From Strongylocentrotus droebachiensis (taxonomy: Eukaryota > Echinodermata > Echinoidea > Camarodonta > Strongylocentrotidae): 64,000 bases of DNA. The notes beneath the pieces were generated by a model that made no database searches, was not told where the DNA came from, and saw nothing but the letters and a program-made list of their open reading frames with translations. Within the stretch, counting starts at the first letter, position 1; each line of letters opens with the position of its first letter. The stretch lies in contig JAVYIG010000322.1 of NCBI GenBank assembly GCA_035222895.1, positions 581,001 through 645,000 on the forward strand, given 5' to 3'. The translations under genes and the position numbers were made by a program. Shown here piece by piece: positions 10,787 to 22,888 of the stretch.

Positions 10787-12305
10787 GGTGCATCTTTTTG
10801 GATTGAATTGCCAACATCTTGTTGAGAATGCAAGACAAAGTTGTAGAGGTCTGTAAATTTACTACTTTTTGTAAGGATGCTGAAACCAATGTGTGTGCTG
10901 CCAAACTCTCGACACTGTTTATTTGTAACCTTGTCTTCTATTTTCATAGACCCTTAAACTTGAGTATTCATATTTGCCTGTTAATAATTCATATCAACTC
11001 ATTTCTATCAGTTTATTGTAAATAGCTTTTTGTAGATTGTTCATGTGTTTTGTGTTGATTTTATATTTGAAGTAAGATGCAAGGTCCAATGCAAGGCTTC
11101 TGGGAAATCTTGACCTGCCCACTAAATCTTTGGTCGATCAAAAGGACAATTTTTTACACGGATTTAAAGGGGAAATCTACCCTAGAAATTTCACTGCTTC
11201 AATCAAACGAGACAAATTTGAACAAAATTTAAAATAAGAAATGGGCAAACTCGGTAAGGAAAACAAATTAAGGAAACTACTCTTTTTTTACATTTTCTAG
11301 TAAATTACTCTCGGCTATTCAATTTGACAATGCTGATGACATCTTGAGTAGCTCTAAATTCACTTTGTACACAAAATTTCACATTTTCTAACCCCCATAG
11401 TCAAAGCATGTTGTGTAAAAAGCTATTCGTCATTAGTAATCTGAACATACTCCGATCAAAAGCTGTGGAAATGTGTAACTTTAAGGAAAATTTAGAAAAT
11501 ATGAAATTTTGTGTACAAAGTTGATGGATAGTTACTCACAGTTGATGTCATCAGTGTTGCCAATTTGTAGAGCTGAAACGAGTGTAGTTTAGTTTCCATA
11601 TTTTTTTTCTCCGTACTTTCACTCGAAATGTGACTTCTTAAAATAGTCACATTTTTATCACTTGTAGAAGTTGATGAGAAAGTAAATACATGTACTCTTT
11701 TGAATAGTTATAATTTGCACCGGATGATGAAGCTAATCCTGGGTGGAGGCACATAGCTAAATCGGTTATTCACATGTATTTAATGATAATTTCTGACATT
11801 TTGTTAAAAGGTTCTGGTGAATTTATTCACATTGATATAGTACACAAAGACATTCTATGCACTATGTGGTTTTACCAAAGATCAAGACTTATTATAGAAA
11901 GATTTCTTAATCATTTGCTGGGGCATCTTTTTGGCATGAATTGCCAGGTTCTGTAAATAACTCAAATTGCTTTTATAAAGTGTGTTACCAAAGTTGCTAT
12001 ATGTGTGCTGCCAAATTCTTGACACTATTCATTTTATCTTGCCTTGTATATTTAGACCCGTGAATATATGAGTATTCATATTTGCCAGTTAATGAGGCAT
12101 ATCTTCAACTCATCTATCATTTTCTTATGTTTTATTTGTAGATTGTTCATGTGTTGACACTATTAATTTATATCTTGCCTTGTATATTCATAGAGACATA
12201 GACCCGTAAATATATGAGTATTCATATTTGCCAGTTAATGACATATCTTCAACTCATCTATCAGATTATTGTGTATTATTTGTAGATTGTTCATGTGTTA
12301 TGTAT
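10787..12305. repeat. Degenerate duplicated segments (three copies)
   Basis: Segments at about 10790-11050, 11920-12150 and 12150-12305 share the string GAGTATTCATATTTGCC, a GCTGCCAAA.TC..GACACT motif and TTTGTAGATTGTTCATGTGTT. This indicates local duplication within the region between the ACGTT arrays. Confidence 0.7.
11270..11605. mobile_element. Foldback element
   Basis: The arms at about 11270-11392 and 11488-11605 are inverted copies. For example TTTGTACACAAAATTTCA at 11365 matches TGAAATTTTGTGTACAAA at 11503, and GCTGATGACATC pairs with GATGTCATCAG. The spacer is about 95 bp. No coding content. Confidence 0.75.
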
Positions 12306-12786
12306 CTATAGTTTTAAAGGGATAGTTTAGTATTGGTCAAACTTAACTTTAAAACCAAAACCTGCACCATCACGGTGCAAAGTAATAATCACAAACGTCC
12401 AAGTAAAACCCCTGTTAATATTCAAAATGACCCTTTACTTTCAGTTTATGCATTTAATGTTTGTTAAAATAATAATTAAATATCTATATAAATTGCTTTT
12501 TAAAGAACTATTCAGATTTTTTTTCTTCAAAGTAGTCTTCAAGCATTTTTAATATTTTGAATAAAAATATATTTATTTTGATCAAATAACAATTTATTCT
12601 TAATATCAGAATTGTATGTTCTTTCGGGGGCACTTCGGGAAATACCAATACTCTTTTTCAAATATACATGATGTACTGTATTGCCAAGCCTTTGTACATA
12701 TTTTGTAAATATGTTTGATAATAAATTCATAAAATCAATCAAATGCATGTGTGACCTAGCGTTTATTAAAAATTCACTGTATATTG

Positions 12787-13335
12787 GACGTTCTTAAAAG
12801 GTTTTCTGAACGTTCTTAAAACGTTTCCAGGACGTTCTAGACGTTCTTAAAAGGTTTACTGAACGTTTTAAAAACGTTTCCAGGACGTTCTAGACGTTCT
12901 TAAAAGGTTTTCTGAACGTTTCCAGGACGTTCTGGACGTTCTTTAAAGGTTTTCTGAACGTTCTCAAAACGTTTCCAGTACATTCTAGACGTTCTTAAAA
13001 GGTTCTCTTGGACGTTCTAGACGTTCTTTAAACGTCCTGGAAACGTTCTAGACGTTCCTAAAAGGTTTTCCGGACGTTTTTAAGGTTCTTAAAACGTTCT
13101 TAAAACGTCCCAAAGGTCCGACAGGTTTTCTGCAGGTCCTTGCACTTAAAAGCAAATCTTTAAAAGGTTTTTTATTGGTTCTAAAAACGTTTAGAAAACG
13201 TTCAAAAAACGTCCATTTGGAACGTTCCAAAAAACGTTTTCAACCTACCACAAATAGACGTTTTTTGAACGTTTTCACAAAACGTTTAGAAAACCAATTT
13301 GGAACCTTTTTAGAACGTTCAGAAAACGTTTAATT
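12787..13335. repeat. ACGTT-rich degenerate tandem array, right
   Basis: Modules such as GGACGTTCTAGACGTTCTTA and AAAGGTTTTCTGAACGTT repeat at a period of about 50 bp from 12787 to about 13080, then become irregular AAACGTTT-type modules. Same module family as at 7537-7745. Confidence 0.85.
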
Positions 13336-13969
13336 GTTAATTAATATCATTGATAGTGTTCATCTTCTTCTCAAGTCACTACACAAGTCTGATCCAGTTG
13401 AGGATGCAGGATCTGTGAAGTGTACATACATGTACATCACATGTAGGCTACTACTTTTCTTTGTTATTTTCCTATCTTTTCATGACTTACAATACTGTAT
13501 GTACAGGGTACATGTAAATAAATAATGGTACAGTGTGTATCTCCATGAACCTTATTCCATTCCTGTTTACATGTCATGTATGTGTATAACTGTACATGTA
13601 GAAGTAAGCTATACATGTACATTATTTTATTTTATGCATAACTTCAGGGACAACTTGTGTAAAGAATGAAAGAGTTTATTCATGCATACGTCCGATAGCC
13701 TTGTCCGTTCCCTAATCTCAGTTGATTCAATGCATCCTTTGACTACAGTAGCTCACATAAGATTGCTTAAATTTGAATATTTTACTTAATGAATACTTGA
13801 CAGGCATGTACATGTACATATCACGCCTGTACATTTGATTTAGTCAAGATTGAAGATAGGCAACACAATGAAGCATATTGTGAACAAGAAAAAAAAATCT
13901 ATTATTCACAAAAAGATATCAAACAATATGTTAGGAAATTCTTAAAAGACATTGTTGTCCAAAAGTGTA

Positions 13970-14070
13970 CCGCTCTCTCCTTTCTAAAAAATTATGACAT
14001 CACCCAGTTTCCATGGAAACCAGTCTAGTTGCTACCAGCTATAAGTAGGAGTAATTTATCCCGCACAGAT
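13970..14070. promoter_or_regulatory. Candidate conserved non-coding element with X-box palindrome
   Basis: GTTTCCATGGAAAC at 14007-14020 fits the palindromic RFX X-box consensus. A CRE-like ATGACATCAC lies 13 bp upstream and a half-site-like GTTGCTACC downstream. The base composition is more balanced than in neighbouring DNA. Regulatory function is inferred from motif only. Confidence 0.35.
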
Positions 14071-15247
14071 GGAGAAAGGTTTTGAGGGAAGCTAGGTGAT
14101 AGAGGAGAGCTCTGCATGTATTATGATACACTTGGTAATGCACTATGGATCGAGCGTAGGCAGCTTCATCTTGTATGTACCCTTTGGGAAGCTATTAAGT
14201 GAGGGGAGAAAGGAAGAGAGAGAGCGTTAGTGACGCAGTACTGACGTACATTCAAGTCTCCTGCATGCTAATGCCATGTGATTTTTTCTGTTTTGAGAGG
14301 AATGATGTACGACACGAGTCAAGGATTTTTTTACTGACGATGGGTTACTACTGTACATGGATAAATTTCCCTGTATACATGTACATATTCTGGACTACCG
14401 TTAATCAATTTGGTTTGGACAAATTAAGATATTGATTTTTTTTTTTTTTAAACAAAAAATAATTGGATGGGGTCTAAGTGTGCAAAAAGCATGATTGTAA
14501 TGTCTTTTTCCTCCTCCTAAACTCTAACATCTAGACGTTTTTAATTTCAGATAAGCTTGATATTTCTTGCTTACATCTGTACATGTACCCACAAGTATAT
14601 CTGTACATTGTACATTTAACATGTTTTTTTCTTCCAATTATTCTTACTGAAGTAATCATAGTAATGTTCCTTGTATTCTGTTGCATTGCTGTTATATATT
14701 ACAGCATGCTGATTACCGGTACATTATAATAGGTTGATAAAGGTCATGTCATGTTGAAGAAATATATTTAATCTACTCTACTCCATGTAAATGTAGAATA
14801 CTAAAAAAATTATATACTCTTGTCGACAATACCTTTAATGTATAAATGTTTGTTCTGTTAAGTCTCAGAAACACTATCAAATCCAATTACATGGGGAAGA
14901 ATTCCTTATCAAGTTATCAGCGCTCTTATCCATCTTTAAATATATGAACAGCAGAAAAACATACAGCAGTGAGACAGTGTTTTATTCTTGAGTTAATCCT
15001 ACAATGTACCATGTAACTAAATATTTTTAACCAACATATACATGTACATGCTTGCACATTAAATGTAGAGTATGTATTGAGTAGCATTTAGCAAACTTAG
15101 CTGAAGTTTATCCACATTTATATCAATCATGCTTGTGTTGCTTTTGGATGGCATTTGATAACTTGATATACATGTATGTACAGAAATACAATGTAGGAGG
15201 TTGACTTTGAGTAATTCATTTTTGAAAAGCTATACCCGTATAATTAT

Positions 15248-15345
15248 GTGCAAGAGGGAGGAGAAAAGAGGAAAAGAGAGAGTGGGAGAGGGGGAGAGAG
15301 AGGGAAAGAGAGAGAGAGAGAGCAGGAGGGGGGGGGGGGTGGAGA
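15248..15345. repeat. GA-rich microsatellite with G-run
   Basis: A purine tract of GAGA/GGGAGA units ends in a G-run of about 10 near 15335. A second G-run is at 15559-15573. Long frames here are composition artefacts. Confidence 0.9.
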
Positions 15346-15860
15346 AAGAACAATAGAATTTGAACATCTGACAGAAGTGGTTAAGAGGGTGTTTTGAAGA
15401 GCTCTGTACATATTTTTTTAGCTCCATCGTAAATGTCCATCTGTTTATAGGTGTACATGAACTTACATGTAACACATTCAGGAGAGTCATAAAAGTGTGA
15501 TCCATACCTAAATATTTAGTGGGAGGACTCATACATGTAGGAAAATGGATTGGAGGGGATGGGGGGGGGGGGGACGGGGGCGGGGGAGGCTCTATTGGTG
15601 ATGCATAGCCTGCCCCCCTCAGTACAACGTATGCTGTATTCACGCAATAAAAAGACTTTATTTGATTTAGTTTCTTTATGGCGTTCAGCCATGAATAATA
15701 GAATCAGTGAAAGAGACCAAAATTCAGACACGCATACATACATGTACATGCACACAATGTATTTAGGTCATTCAGATTTCACCTCTCCATTTTTCAGTGG
15801 GAAATCCTGTGTGTGGTTACAATTGATGAATTCTGTTGAAAATCAGATAATGTGTAACAT

Positions 15861-16188
15861 TAGGTATGTCTTCATTAACTCGAGATTGCCAAATCGCCCG
15901 CTATTTCTGATTTGGGAAATAAGCCCAAGGTTCTGAATCGCGTCTTCATCAGCTCAAGATATTTTGTTCAGTGTTCGCGCAAAGTGCGAGTCTTCAGGCT
16001 GGTGAAGATGCACCGGACAAATAGCGGGATATTTTAGCCCAAGATATCTTGGGATAATTATCTCGATCAAATATCCCACTAATTGCAACTGCGGGCTGAT
16101 GAAGTCGCAAATTAGCCGGATAATTTGCGATCGGGATAGTTAAAATAGCGGGTTATTTGGCAATCTCGAGCTGATGAGGACAGGCCTA
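15861..16188. mobile_element. Long-TIR MITE, copy A
   Basis: The ends read inward as AGGTATGTCTTCATTAACTC and, reversed from the right, AGGCCTGTCCTCATCAGCTC. Both continue into GAGATTGCCAAAT..CCCGCTA, so the inverted repeats exceed 40 bp. TA at both borders suggests a TA target duplication. The interior has further GCGGGATATTT inverted modules. A second copy is at 35239-35488. Confidence 0.8.
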
Positions 16189-18020
16189 TTGGGAAGTTCT
16201 AGAACCCAAAGTTTAAAGACACTGAAAGCGAGGAAGACTTTGTGGGATCGGCAACATACATGTAGTTGTGAAAGGGTGCATGATATTGTGTAAACAAGCT
16301 TAATATGTTATAGAATGCAGATGTAACAGCCCGGCAATAACACAAATGCTTGAAATGGTTTAAAGGTAAAATATATACTCTTGTATTTCATATGAACCGG
16401 TATTCGAATTTGAAAAAGAATGGGCTCAAAATGATTATGACTGTTAATCATGCAGTATCTTGATTTTTGGGAATAGCAGATTTTAAACAAATCACATAAT
16501 TTTGAAGGGAAATTTACATGTAATTTGAAATGCCATTAAGGTGAATCATAAGTCACTTTTGCACATACATGTACATGTATGGGACCTTTTCTTATGCTTA
16601 TGTTTGGCACAACTATCTCAGAGTAAATTATGTTTCCTTTCTTTTTACACTTGTTCCTCAGTAGTTTTATATAATGTACCAAGATTGTATGGCAGGGAAA
16701 TATACATGTATTTGTAATTCTTTCAAACATTCACTGTAATTTTTTTTTTTTTTGTCTATCAGTACCAAAGCTCAAAATTCCTTTAAGTACATATTGTACT
16801 TGCCAACAGATTCCACTGAAGCAAAAATAATGGAATGTAATCATTTTCTTACAGATGGTTGTTTCGCCTTTTTATTTTCCCTTTCTGTGATTGTTCAAAC
16901 AAAGTTTTATTTTGTTTGGAAACATATTTTTTTCAATATTGAAAAGGGGGAGGTTTCATTGTTGGAAGGTGGTGAGTGTGGGAGTAATATGGGATTGGCA
17001 ATGTGTAGTACCCTTGTGAAAGAGTGCATGGACGTAAAGACAAAACCACAATAGTGGGCAAAAGGTTTTTCTTCTTCTTCTGATGGCTAGTACTCTGATG
17101 GTTGTTAAATTCTGTTTCTGTGCGTTTTGGGGCTTTTGATTTCATCCACAATATTGGCGAGGATTATTGCCTTGATAATGGAAACTGTCCAGTGGGTAAT
17201 GAGGCTCGCATATTGTCGGCCCTATCAGTTTGAAGGTAATGCAATTTTAATACTTTTTTTTTAATTTCACTTGACTACTTAAGTAAATTTCTATACTTTC
17301 ATGCAGGTTTCAACTGTACATTGTACTGTTCAAAGAGAGTAGATGAATAGTACATGAAGTGATATTTATTGGAACAGAAAACATTTCTACGCCAAAAGTA
17401 ACATATAGTTTCTGCATTTTGAATACCCGGTATATATACTGGATGTCCTATCTATATGTATATGTATGCTAATAAATTGTGCATTAACTCTATGAATACA
17501 AACATTAACAAGACTTCTTTTTTATTTAAGGGGGGTGGGGGGACATACGGTAGCATCACATTTCAGTGTGGATGATTTTAGAACATTCTTCAATGAAGCT
17601 TACAAAAATGTACAGATTATGCTGCAGCTGCAGACCGATATACATGTACATGTAGAAACCGTGTAAACTCAATATTTAAAACTGAGATTACCAAGACTTG
17701 CTGGTACATGCATATATTTCTAATGGAAACCCGTATTTGACCTCATTATATTCAATTACGAGTGTAAAACATCTATCACTGGGTGTAGAAGACACTTTGT
17801 TCAATAGAAAGTTGCATTGAAGAGTGTATAAGGATTTGTATATTTGAGACTTTACATTAAAGGTCGGGTGACGTCCAAAATAAGTTGATTCCTGTTGATA
17901 TGCAGGGCTGTACATGTATACAATTGAATTGTTTCTTACAATACCTCCACATTACCTTTCTTTTCCTGGTGATGCTGCAGCACGTCTGACATAGCAACTT
18001 CAATGTTGGTATTGTATGAT

Positions 18021-18140
18021 ATTAGGGACTTTTAGATTCGCACGAAGACAATGGGGATTGCTACAATCGACGTCCTTTTAATGCACTGCCTTGAATGGAC
18101 GTCACACGTATCAGTACACGCAAATCTAAAAGTCCCTAAT
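18021..18140. mobile_element. Short 120-bp MITE
   Basis: ATTAGGGACTTTTAGATT at the left is perfectly inverted at the right (AATCTAAAAGTCCCTAAT). The interior of about 80 bp contains two GACGTC-like sites, CGACGTCC and GGACGTCA, which also face each other. Confidence 0.85.
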
Positions 18141-18339
18141 GTAAACAGGTGGTCAGCTCTTCTATTCAATTCAAGGTTGATTAAACACATGTGTCGCAGC
18201 CCAATGGCTGTGTACAATTAAAAGACTCATTACATATTTAAAACATAAAATACAGTTACAATTGATTTGTCCATATTGAAATATGATATGGTAAGGTAAG
18301 CTCTGGTGAAGCTACACTGTACATACCACTGTCTCTTGT

Positions 18340-18380
18340 TAGCTCATTAATGATTGACAGATGATGTCACAAGATGAATG
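18340..18380. promoter_or_regulatory. TGATTGACAG (PBX/PREP-type) site with CRE-like neighbour
   Basis: The exact 10-mer TGATTGACAG at 18351-18360 is the known PBX-MEIS/PREP composite site. TGATGTCAC follows immediately. A single match in 64 kb may be chance. Confidence 0.25.
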
Positions 18381-19230
18381 AGATCTGGAGCTTTTTTTTA
18401 TGGTGGAGCTTAGCAGGTTTGAGAAACTTATACTCTAAAAAATATTTAAAAATCTATGGAAAATATCAATAACATTCATTAATAACATATTAATTGAATA
18501 CCTTGTCGCTATAGGTCCCCAGGAGAGAAACATCCATACATTTGAATATATTAGTAAATCTGTGTGTATGTCATAATTTATTCAGAAAACAATGGTATGT
18601 ACAGTACCATTGTGAATATCACCCACATTCCAATACACATTCAGAAAATGGCATTCTGAATTGACAATGGAAAGCAAAAGGTATTCTGGAATGCCAGGTG
18701 CAATATACATGTACATGCATGTGCTCATTAACATCCTGATGTTTACATTGAACATCGAGGTATTGTCAACCAGAAGACAATTAATAGGTGCAGTGGTCAG
18801 AGTGGTGGAGACATCCAGGATTTTACATACCCGTATACAGGGTATGTGAAACAGAGTGCATGATGCTATTGTGGGATGCTCACATCCATGTACAATAATG
18901 TACTGTGTAGCACTGGATCTTTAGCCTTATTAGTGATACCACACCAGTAGTCTTCTGTAGCAATGACTCCAGGTGTGGCAGTAGAGAAGAAAAAGAGATG
19001 TGCATCCAACGAAGGAGGGGGAGGAGGGGGAGGATGCTGGAAACGAGGTATTCTCAGAGAAAATCTCAGATTTTAACTGTTTTCCTGTTTTGGTTGACAT
19101 TATTTTCATCATTTTGTATTTCATAAGCTCTCAGTTTCAAAATATAGATATATAGATATATTGTACCTTAATTCTTTTGTATTGAATTTGCATTTGTATG
19201 TATAGCGCCATGAGCGCCATGCTTGACGGA

Positions 19231-19557
19231 CCAGGGGGGTGTTTCATAAAGCTGTTCGTAAAGTTATGCATGACTTTACGAACGACTTGAATATGAAGTG
19301 CCAGAGAGGATGCCCAAAGTTTTTCCTGATGTTTTAACAAAGTGTGACTATTACTATATTTCCAATAACCTCAATTAAATTATGGCAAAAAATATACTTT
19401 GCATTAAAAATGATTGTTATACTAAGAATGTTAATCTACATCTGCACAGTTCAACTTTAGTTGATGCAGTTAAAAAGGATTGAGCATCCCATTTGGCTTT
19501 TCATATTCCAAGTCGTTCGTAAAGTCATGCATAACAGCTTTATGAAACACCCCCCTG
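19231..19557. mobile_element. Foldback MITE (CCAGGGGGGTGTTTCATAAAG ends)
   Basis: Left and right ends, starting CCAGGGGGGTGTTTCATAAA, are inverted over about 50 bp. They include GTTCGTAAAGT.ATGCATGACTTTACGAACGACTTG, which is itself palindromic. The interior is about 220 bp of AT-rich DNA with no coding potential. Confidence 0.9.
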
Positions 19558-19903
19558 GTGCGATTTATAAGAAGCTACCATTTTATCATTATTAATGCCT
19601 GGCTATGGAAATAATGGAACATTAGAATATTGCAGGCTTAAGAATATATTTCTGGTGAAGATATTTGGCTTACGGTACATGTATAAGTTGCACAAAAAAA
19701 ATAACAATAGTATTTAATCATTTCCTTGTATTGCAAGGTGTCAAGTGGGTTAATTGTGCAGCACTGAAATGTGGTGATTCGGGATGCTGATGCGGGATGC
19801 TGAAATCAGGTCACTCGCACAGCAAATGTACAAGCGCGCATACAGTGCATGTGGAACTGATCAGCGCACTAAAATTAAGCATCTTACCAAACTTAATCAA
19901 TTA

Positions 19904-20515
19904 CCGTAATTTTCCGGCGATAAGGCCGCACCCCCGATTTTGACATTTAAAAAAAAAAAAAAAAAAAAGTTTTGTCGAAGACGAGATTTGATCTCTTGCG
20001 TACAAATGTTAATGTGACTAAAATCACCGCCTTAGACCGCTCGGCCATCCCGCACTAATGCTATCCCTTGCAGTTTTCTCTGATGTATACATTGGGCCTC
20101 TCTCTTGTGGATTGCGCCATAGCTCTTGTGTATTGAAATGGATTCAAAATGGCGACTTCGCGTGTGATGCTTCGCGGCAGCTCCGTTAACTTAAACGGGC
20201 CCTTCTTTTACTTTTGCAATGCATTGGCACGAACTTAGATCAAGATCTATCGGCAGATGTTGTTTTTTGGAAGTTTATTTTCGTCTTCATGTCAACAATG
20301 CAAGATAAAATTGTCGGTAAGATGTGTGGAAATGTCCTGTTCCATAGTTAGTGGTATAGTTATTGTACCGTTCGTAGTCCCATATGTGCAAATTCGTGCT
20401 GGTTTTGACTTACTTTTTATTTTTTTTACTCTTTCGCCGCAAAGGCCGCACCCCGACTTTTTGATATTTTCTCTTCCAAAAATACTGCGGCCTTTACGCC
20501 GGCAAATATGGTACA
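19904..20515. mobile_element. TIR element (TACCGTAATTTTCCGGCG type) with tRNA-like insert
   Basis: The left end TACCGTAATTTTCCGGCGAT with AAGGCCGCACC and the right end, read in reverse as TACCATATTTGCCGGCGTAA with AGGCCGCA, are imperfect inverted repeats. A second internal AAGGCCGCACCCCGA.TTTTGA copy lies near 20445. A homopolymer A-run separates the left end from the tRNA-like segment. It is related in its TACCGTAATT start to 4269-4649. Confidence 0.7.
19973..20055 (-). pseudogene. tRNA-Leu-like pseudogene/SINE head
   Basis: The minus strand from 20055 reads GTGCGGGATGGCCGAGCGGT then CTAAGGCG, an intact A-box of tRNA-Leu/Ser type with long D-loop. It has an anticodon-arm-like GTGA/TCAC stem, a short variable arm and a T-arm-like GAGATCAAATCTC. 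The acceptor stem does not pair and the anticodon loop has 6 nt, so it is not a functional tRNA. It is probably a SINE head or decayed tRNA. Confidence 0.5.
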
Positions 20516-21374
20516 GGTGTATAATATACATGTACATGTATGGGAAAAGGGTAGGTAAAAATAATGGGACAATTATATAAAGAACATGCATTAAAGATGA
20601 AACACATGTACATGTACATCTAATTTATGTATTATGTGTCTTGTATACATGTATCATAACAGGTTGTCTAAAAATGCTTGATATTGTTGAGCCTATTCAT
20701 TTTAGTTGTGTTGTGTTTTGCTGCATGAGCAGTGGTGTGTGAAATTTATTGAAATCTGTGATTTTCATTGGAGCCAAACTGTCCCAGACACAATTACCAG
20801 GTCTATCTTTTATCCATATATATATTGAAAATAGCTGGATACACGGACATGTATGGTACATGTAGCAGTGTGATCTAAACATCTGCTTATAAACTCATAT
20901 ACATGTAGGAATATTGGAGAATAATTGGAGCCTGTACAGTGTTAAAGAATCGTTAGTCAATGGTGGAGACTTCATTTTACCTGCCAATATGTCAAAGGGA
21001 TTGACTTTATATAAAGGATTACTTGCGAACAGTAAATTGAAATACAATTCTTCATGGACTAGCAATGATCGTTGTGTGCGTCGTGTTAAGTGTAAGTGTT
21101 GTTGGTTTAAAATATTATACAGGTATTTATCATGTTCTAATTTTTCTTTGAATGTACATGTATATATGAAATGTAAGTTATTTGAAGGATACTTCTATTG
21201 ACTAAATGCACAATAATAACCAGAATTATTTATTTTAATTTTCTTGCTTTTCTTTCTCTTCCTATACCCTATTTCAATAAATCCTGTCTGTCCTTTCATT
21301 CCTGAACCTCTTCAACTTGAACTTCTTACCTCTCACCCTCTATGTTTTCTTACTGTCTCTCTGTATCTCTTTCT

Positions 21375-21393
21375 CTTTCTCTTTGTCTCTATC

Positions 21394-21442
<49 letters not shown>

Positions 21443-21535
21443 TTCCCTCCCCTCTCTCTTCTCTCTTTCCCTCCCCTCTCTCTTCTCTCTTTCCCTCCCC
21501 CTCTCTCTGTCTCTCCCCCTCCCTCTCTCTCTCTG
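21375..21535 (+). repeat. CT-rich polypyrimidine tract just upstream of exon 2
   Basis: About 160 nt of nearly pure C/T on the sense strand, with CTCT repeats and a 28-31-nt higher-order unit (TTCTCTCTTTCCCTCCCCTC) three times. It ends about 15 nt before the exon 2 acceptor at 21553. It may act as an oversized polypyrimidine tract. Overlapping long frames on both strands are artefacts of composition. Confidence 0.9.
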
Positions 21536-21553
21536 CTACTGTTCACCATACAG

Positions 21554-21705
21554 CTGAGACCCTATCAGAAGATGAGGATGAGATGTGTAGCAAGCTAAGC
21601 AAACACAGGAGGGGTTCAGGGGGGTACACCCCCGCCCCCGGCGGCCCTTTCTCAGCCCTCATACCCAGCATGTGGCCACAGGATATTCTTGCCAAATTAG
21701 CACAG
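21554..21705 (+). CDS. SGSM3: SGSM3 exon 2 (residues 22-72)
   Basis: The acceptor ATACAG ends at 21553 and donor GTAAGT begins at 21706. An acidic ETLSEDEDE and basic KLSKHRR precede the conserved [20 protein letters not shown]; human SGSM3 has a closely similar GPFSAL..S.WPQ.ILAK block near its N-terminus. An in-frame ATG at 21583 is the alternative start. The donor is phase 0. Confidence 0.92.
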
Positions 21706-22849
21706 GTAAGTTTGCATTCTCACAGTTATTCATCCACCAGCTGTGAAACATGAATGCTGAAAGTTTTATTTCAAAATATTTGATTTTGTTTAAATTCAAA
21801 GGCATTCATGCAGCAGTTTATGACAATGAAATACATGAAGGAAACTTTTTTTTTAAATTGCTAAAGTTTAATCCAAACAAGCACAGCACGAGATCACAAA
21901 TGTACCCTATCAAAAAAAGTACATGCATAATGTTGTTTTATTTAACATATAATGAATATTTAACACCAAACAAAGAATGCCCCTTGTTCAATGAAATGTC
22001 AACATTGGTCAGTGCCATGAAATATATCATTATTCAGGAAAATTCTGAAATGGTCAGATGGTATTTTGTTAAACAGAACTGCAGTGCATGGAATATGTAT
22101 TATATCATGCTATTGAGGCATACGTTTTACAAAGCATTCAGATTGCCTTCTGAGGGAATCATCCATAAAGGAAGAGTATTGGAGAAAGAAAAAAAATAAT
22201 GGCATATAATTCATGTGTGTATACATGTAGGATTAAAACTTCAAACTTGATTTAATGTTGTTGTTTCTCTTCCAAAAATATGGAGATAAAGCAAATTTTA
22301 TGCATACTGTACATGTACATGTACATACCCGATATGTCTGTATATGACGTCACACATTCTGTTGTAGATGAAAGAAGTTGATTGCAGTAATTATTAGGGC
22401 TGAATGGATGGCAATATCTCATTGTCACAAAATGTCATGTTTGTTGTTACTACAGTCTACGTGCGAGATAATAAATTGAATATCAATTTTCTCCCTCTAT
22501 TATGTTCCTTTTATTTCTATACAAATACGCTACCTGTCTTTCAATCTCTTTTCCATTTTTTGTTGAAATATCTCTTTCTCTCTTTCCCTACCAATCGACG
22601 TGTGTCTTTTCTCTTCCCCTCTCCCCCTCTCTCCCCCTCTCCCCCTCTCCCCCTCTCCCCCTCTCCCCCTCTCTCCCCCTCTCTCCCCCTCTCCCCCTCT
22701 CTCCCCCTCTCTCCCCCTCTCCCCCTCTCTCCCCCTCTCTCCCCCTCTCACCCTCTCCCACCCTCTCCCCCTCCCCCTCTCTCCTCCCCCTCCCCTCTCT
22801 CCCCTCCCCCTCCCACTCTCTCCCCTCCCCCCCCCCCTCTCTCTCCCCT

Positions 22850-22888
<39 letters not shown>

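Larger units (their letters stand above)
1850..21553 (+). other. Intron 1 (19.7 kb), repeat-rich
   Basis: Runs from GTAAGT after exon 1 to the CAG acceptor before exon 2. It contains the hAT-like element at 2914-3711, LINE relics at 4350-4500 and 5160-5690, inverted-repeat elements at 5852-6047, 11270-11605, 15861-16188, 18021-18140, 19231-19557 and 19904-20513, and the DUF4806-type pseudogene region at 7540-13335. In the remaining stretches (for example 6050-7500, 13540-15200, 16200-18000) I see no genes, only AT-rich DNA with many ACATGTAC palindromes. If exon 1 is wrong, this stretch is intergenic. Confidence 0.5.

Noticed and set aside
20041..20055. Functional tRNA-Leu gene
   Set aside because: The acceptor stem does not pair, the anticodon loop is six nt, and the variable arm is missing.
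21750..22199. 149-codon open frame in intron 2
   Set aside because: Begins directly after the exon 2 donor, has no recognisable domain, low-complexity AT-driven composition and no splice links to SGSM3 frames.
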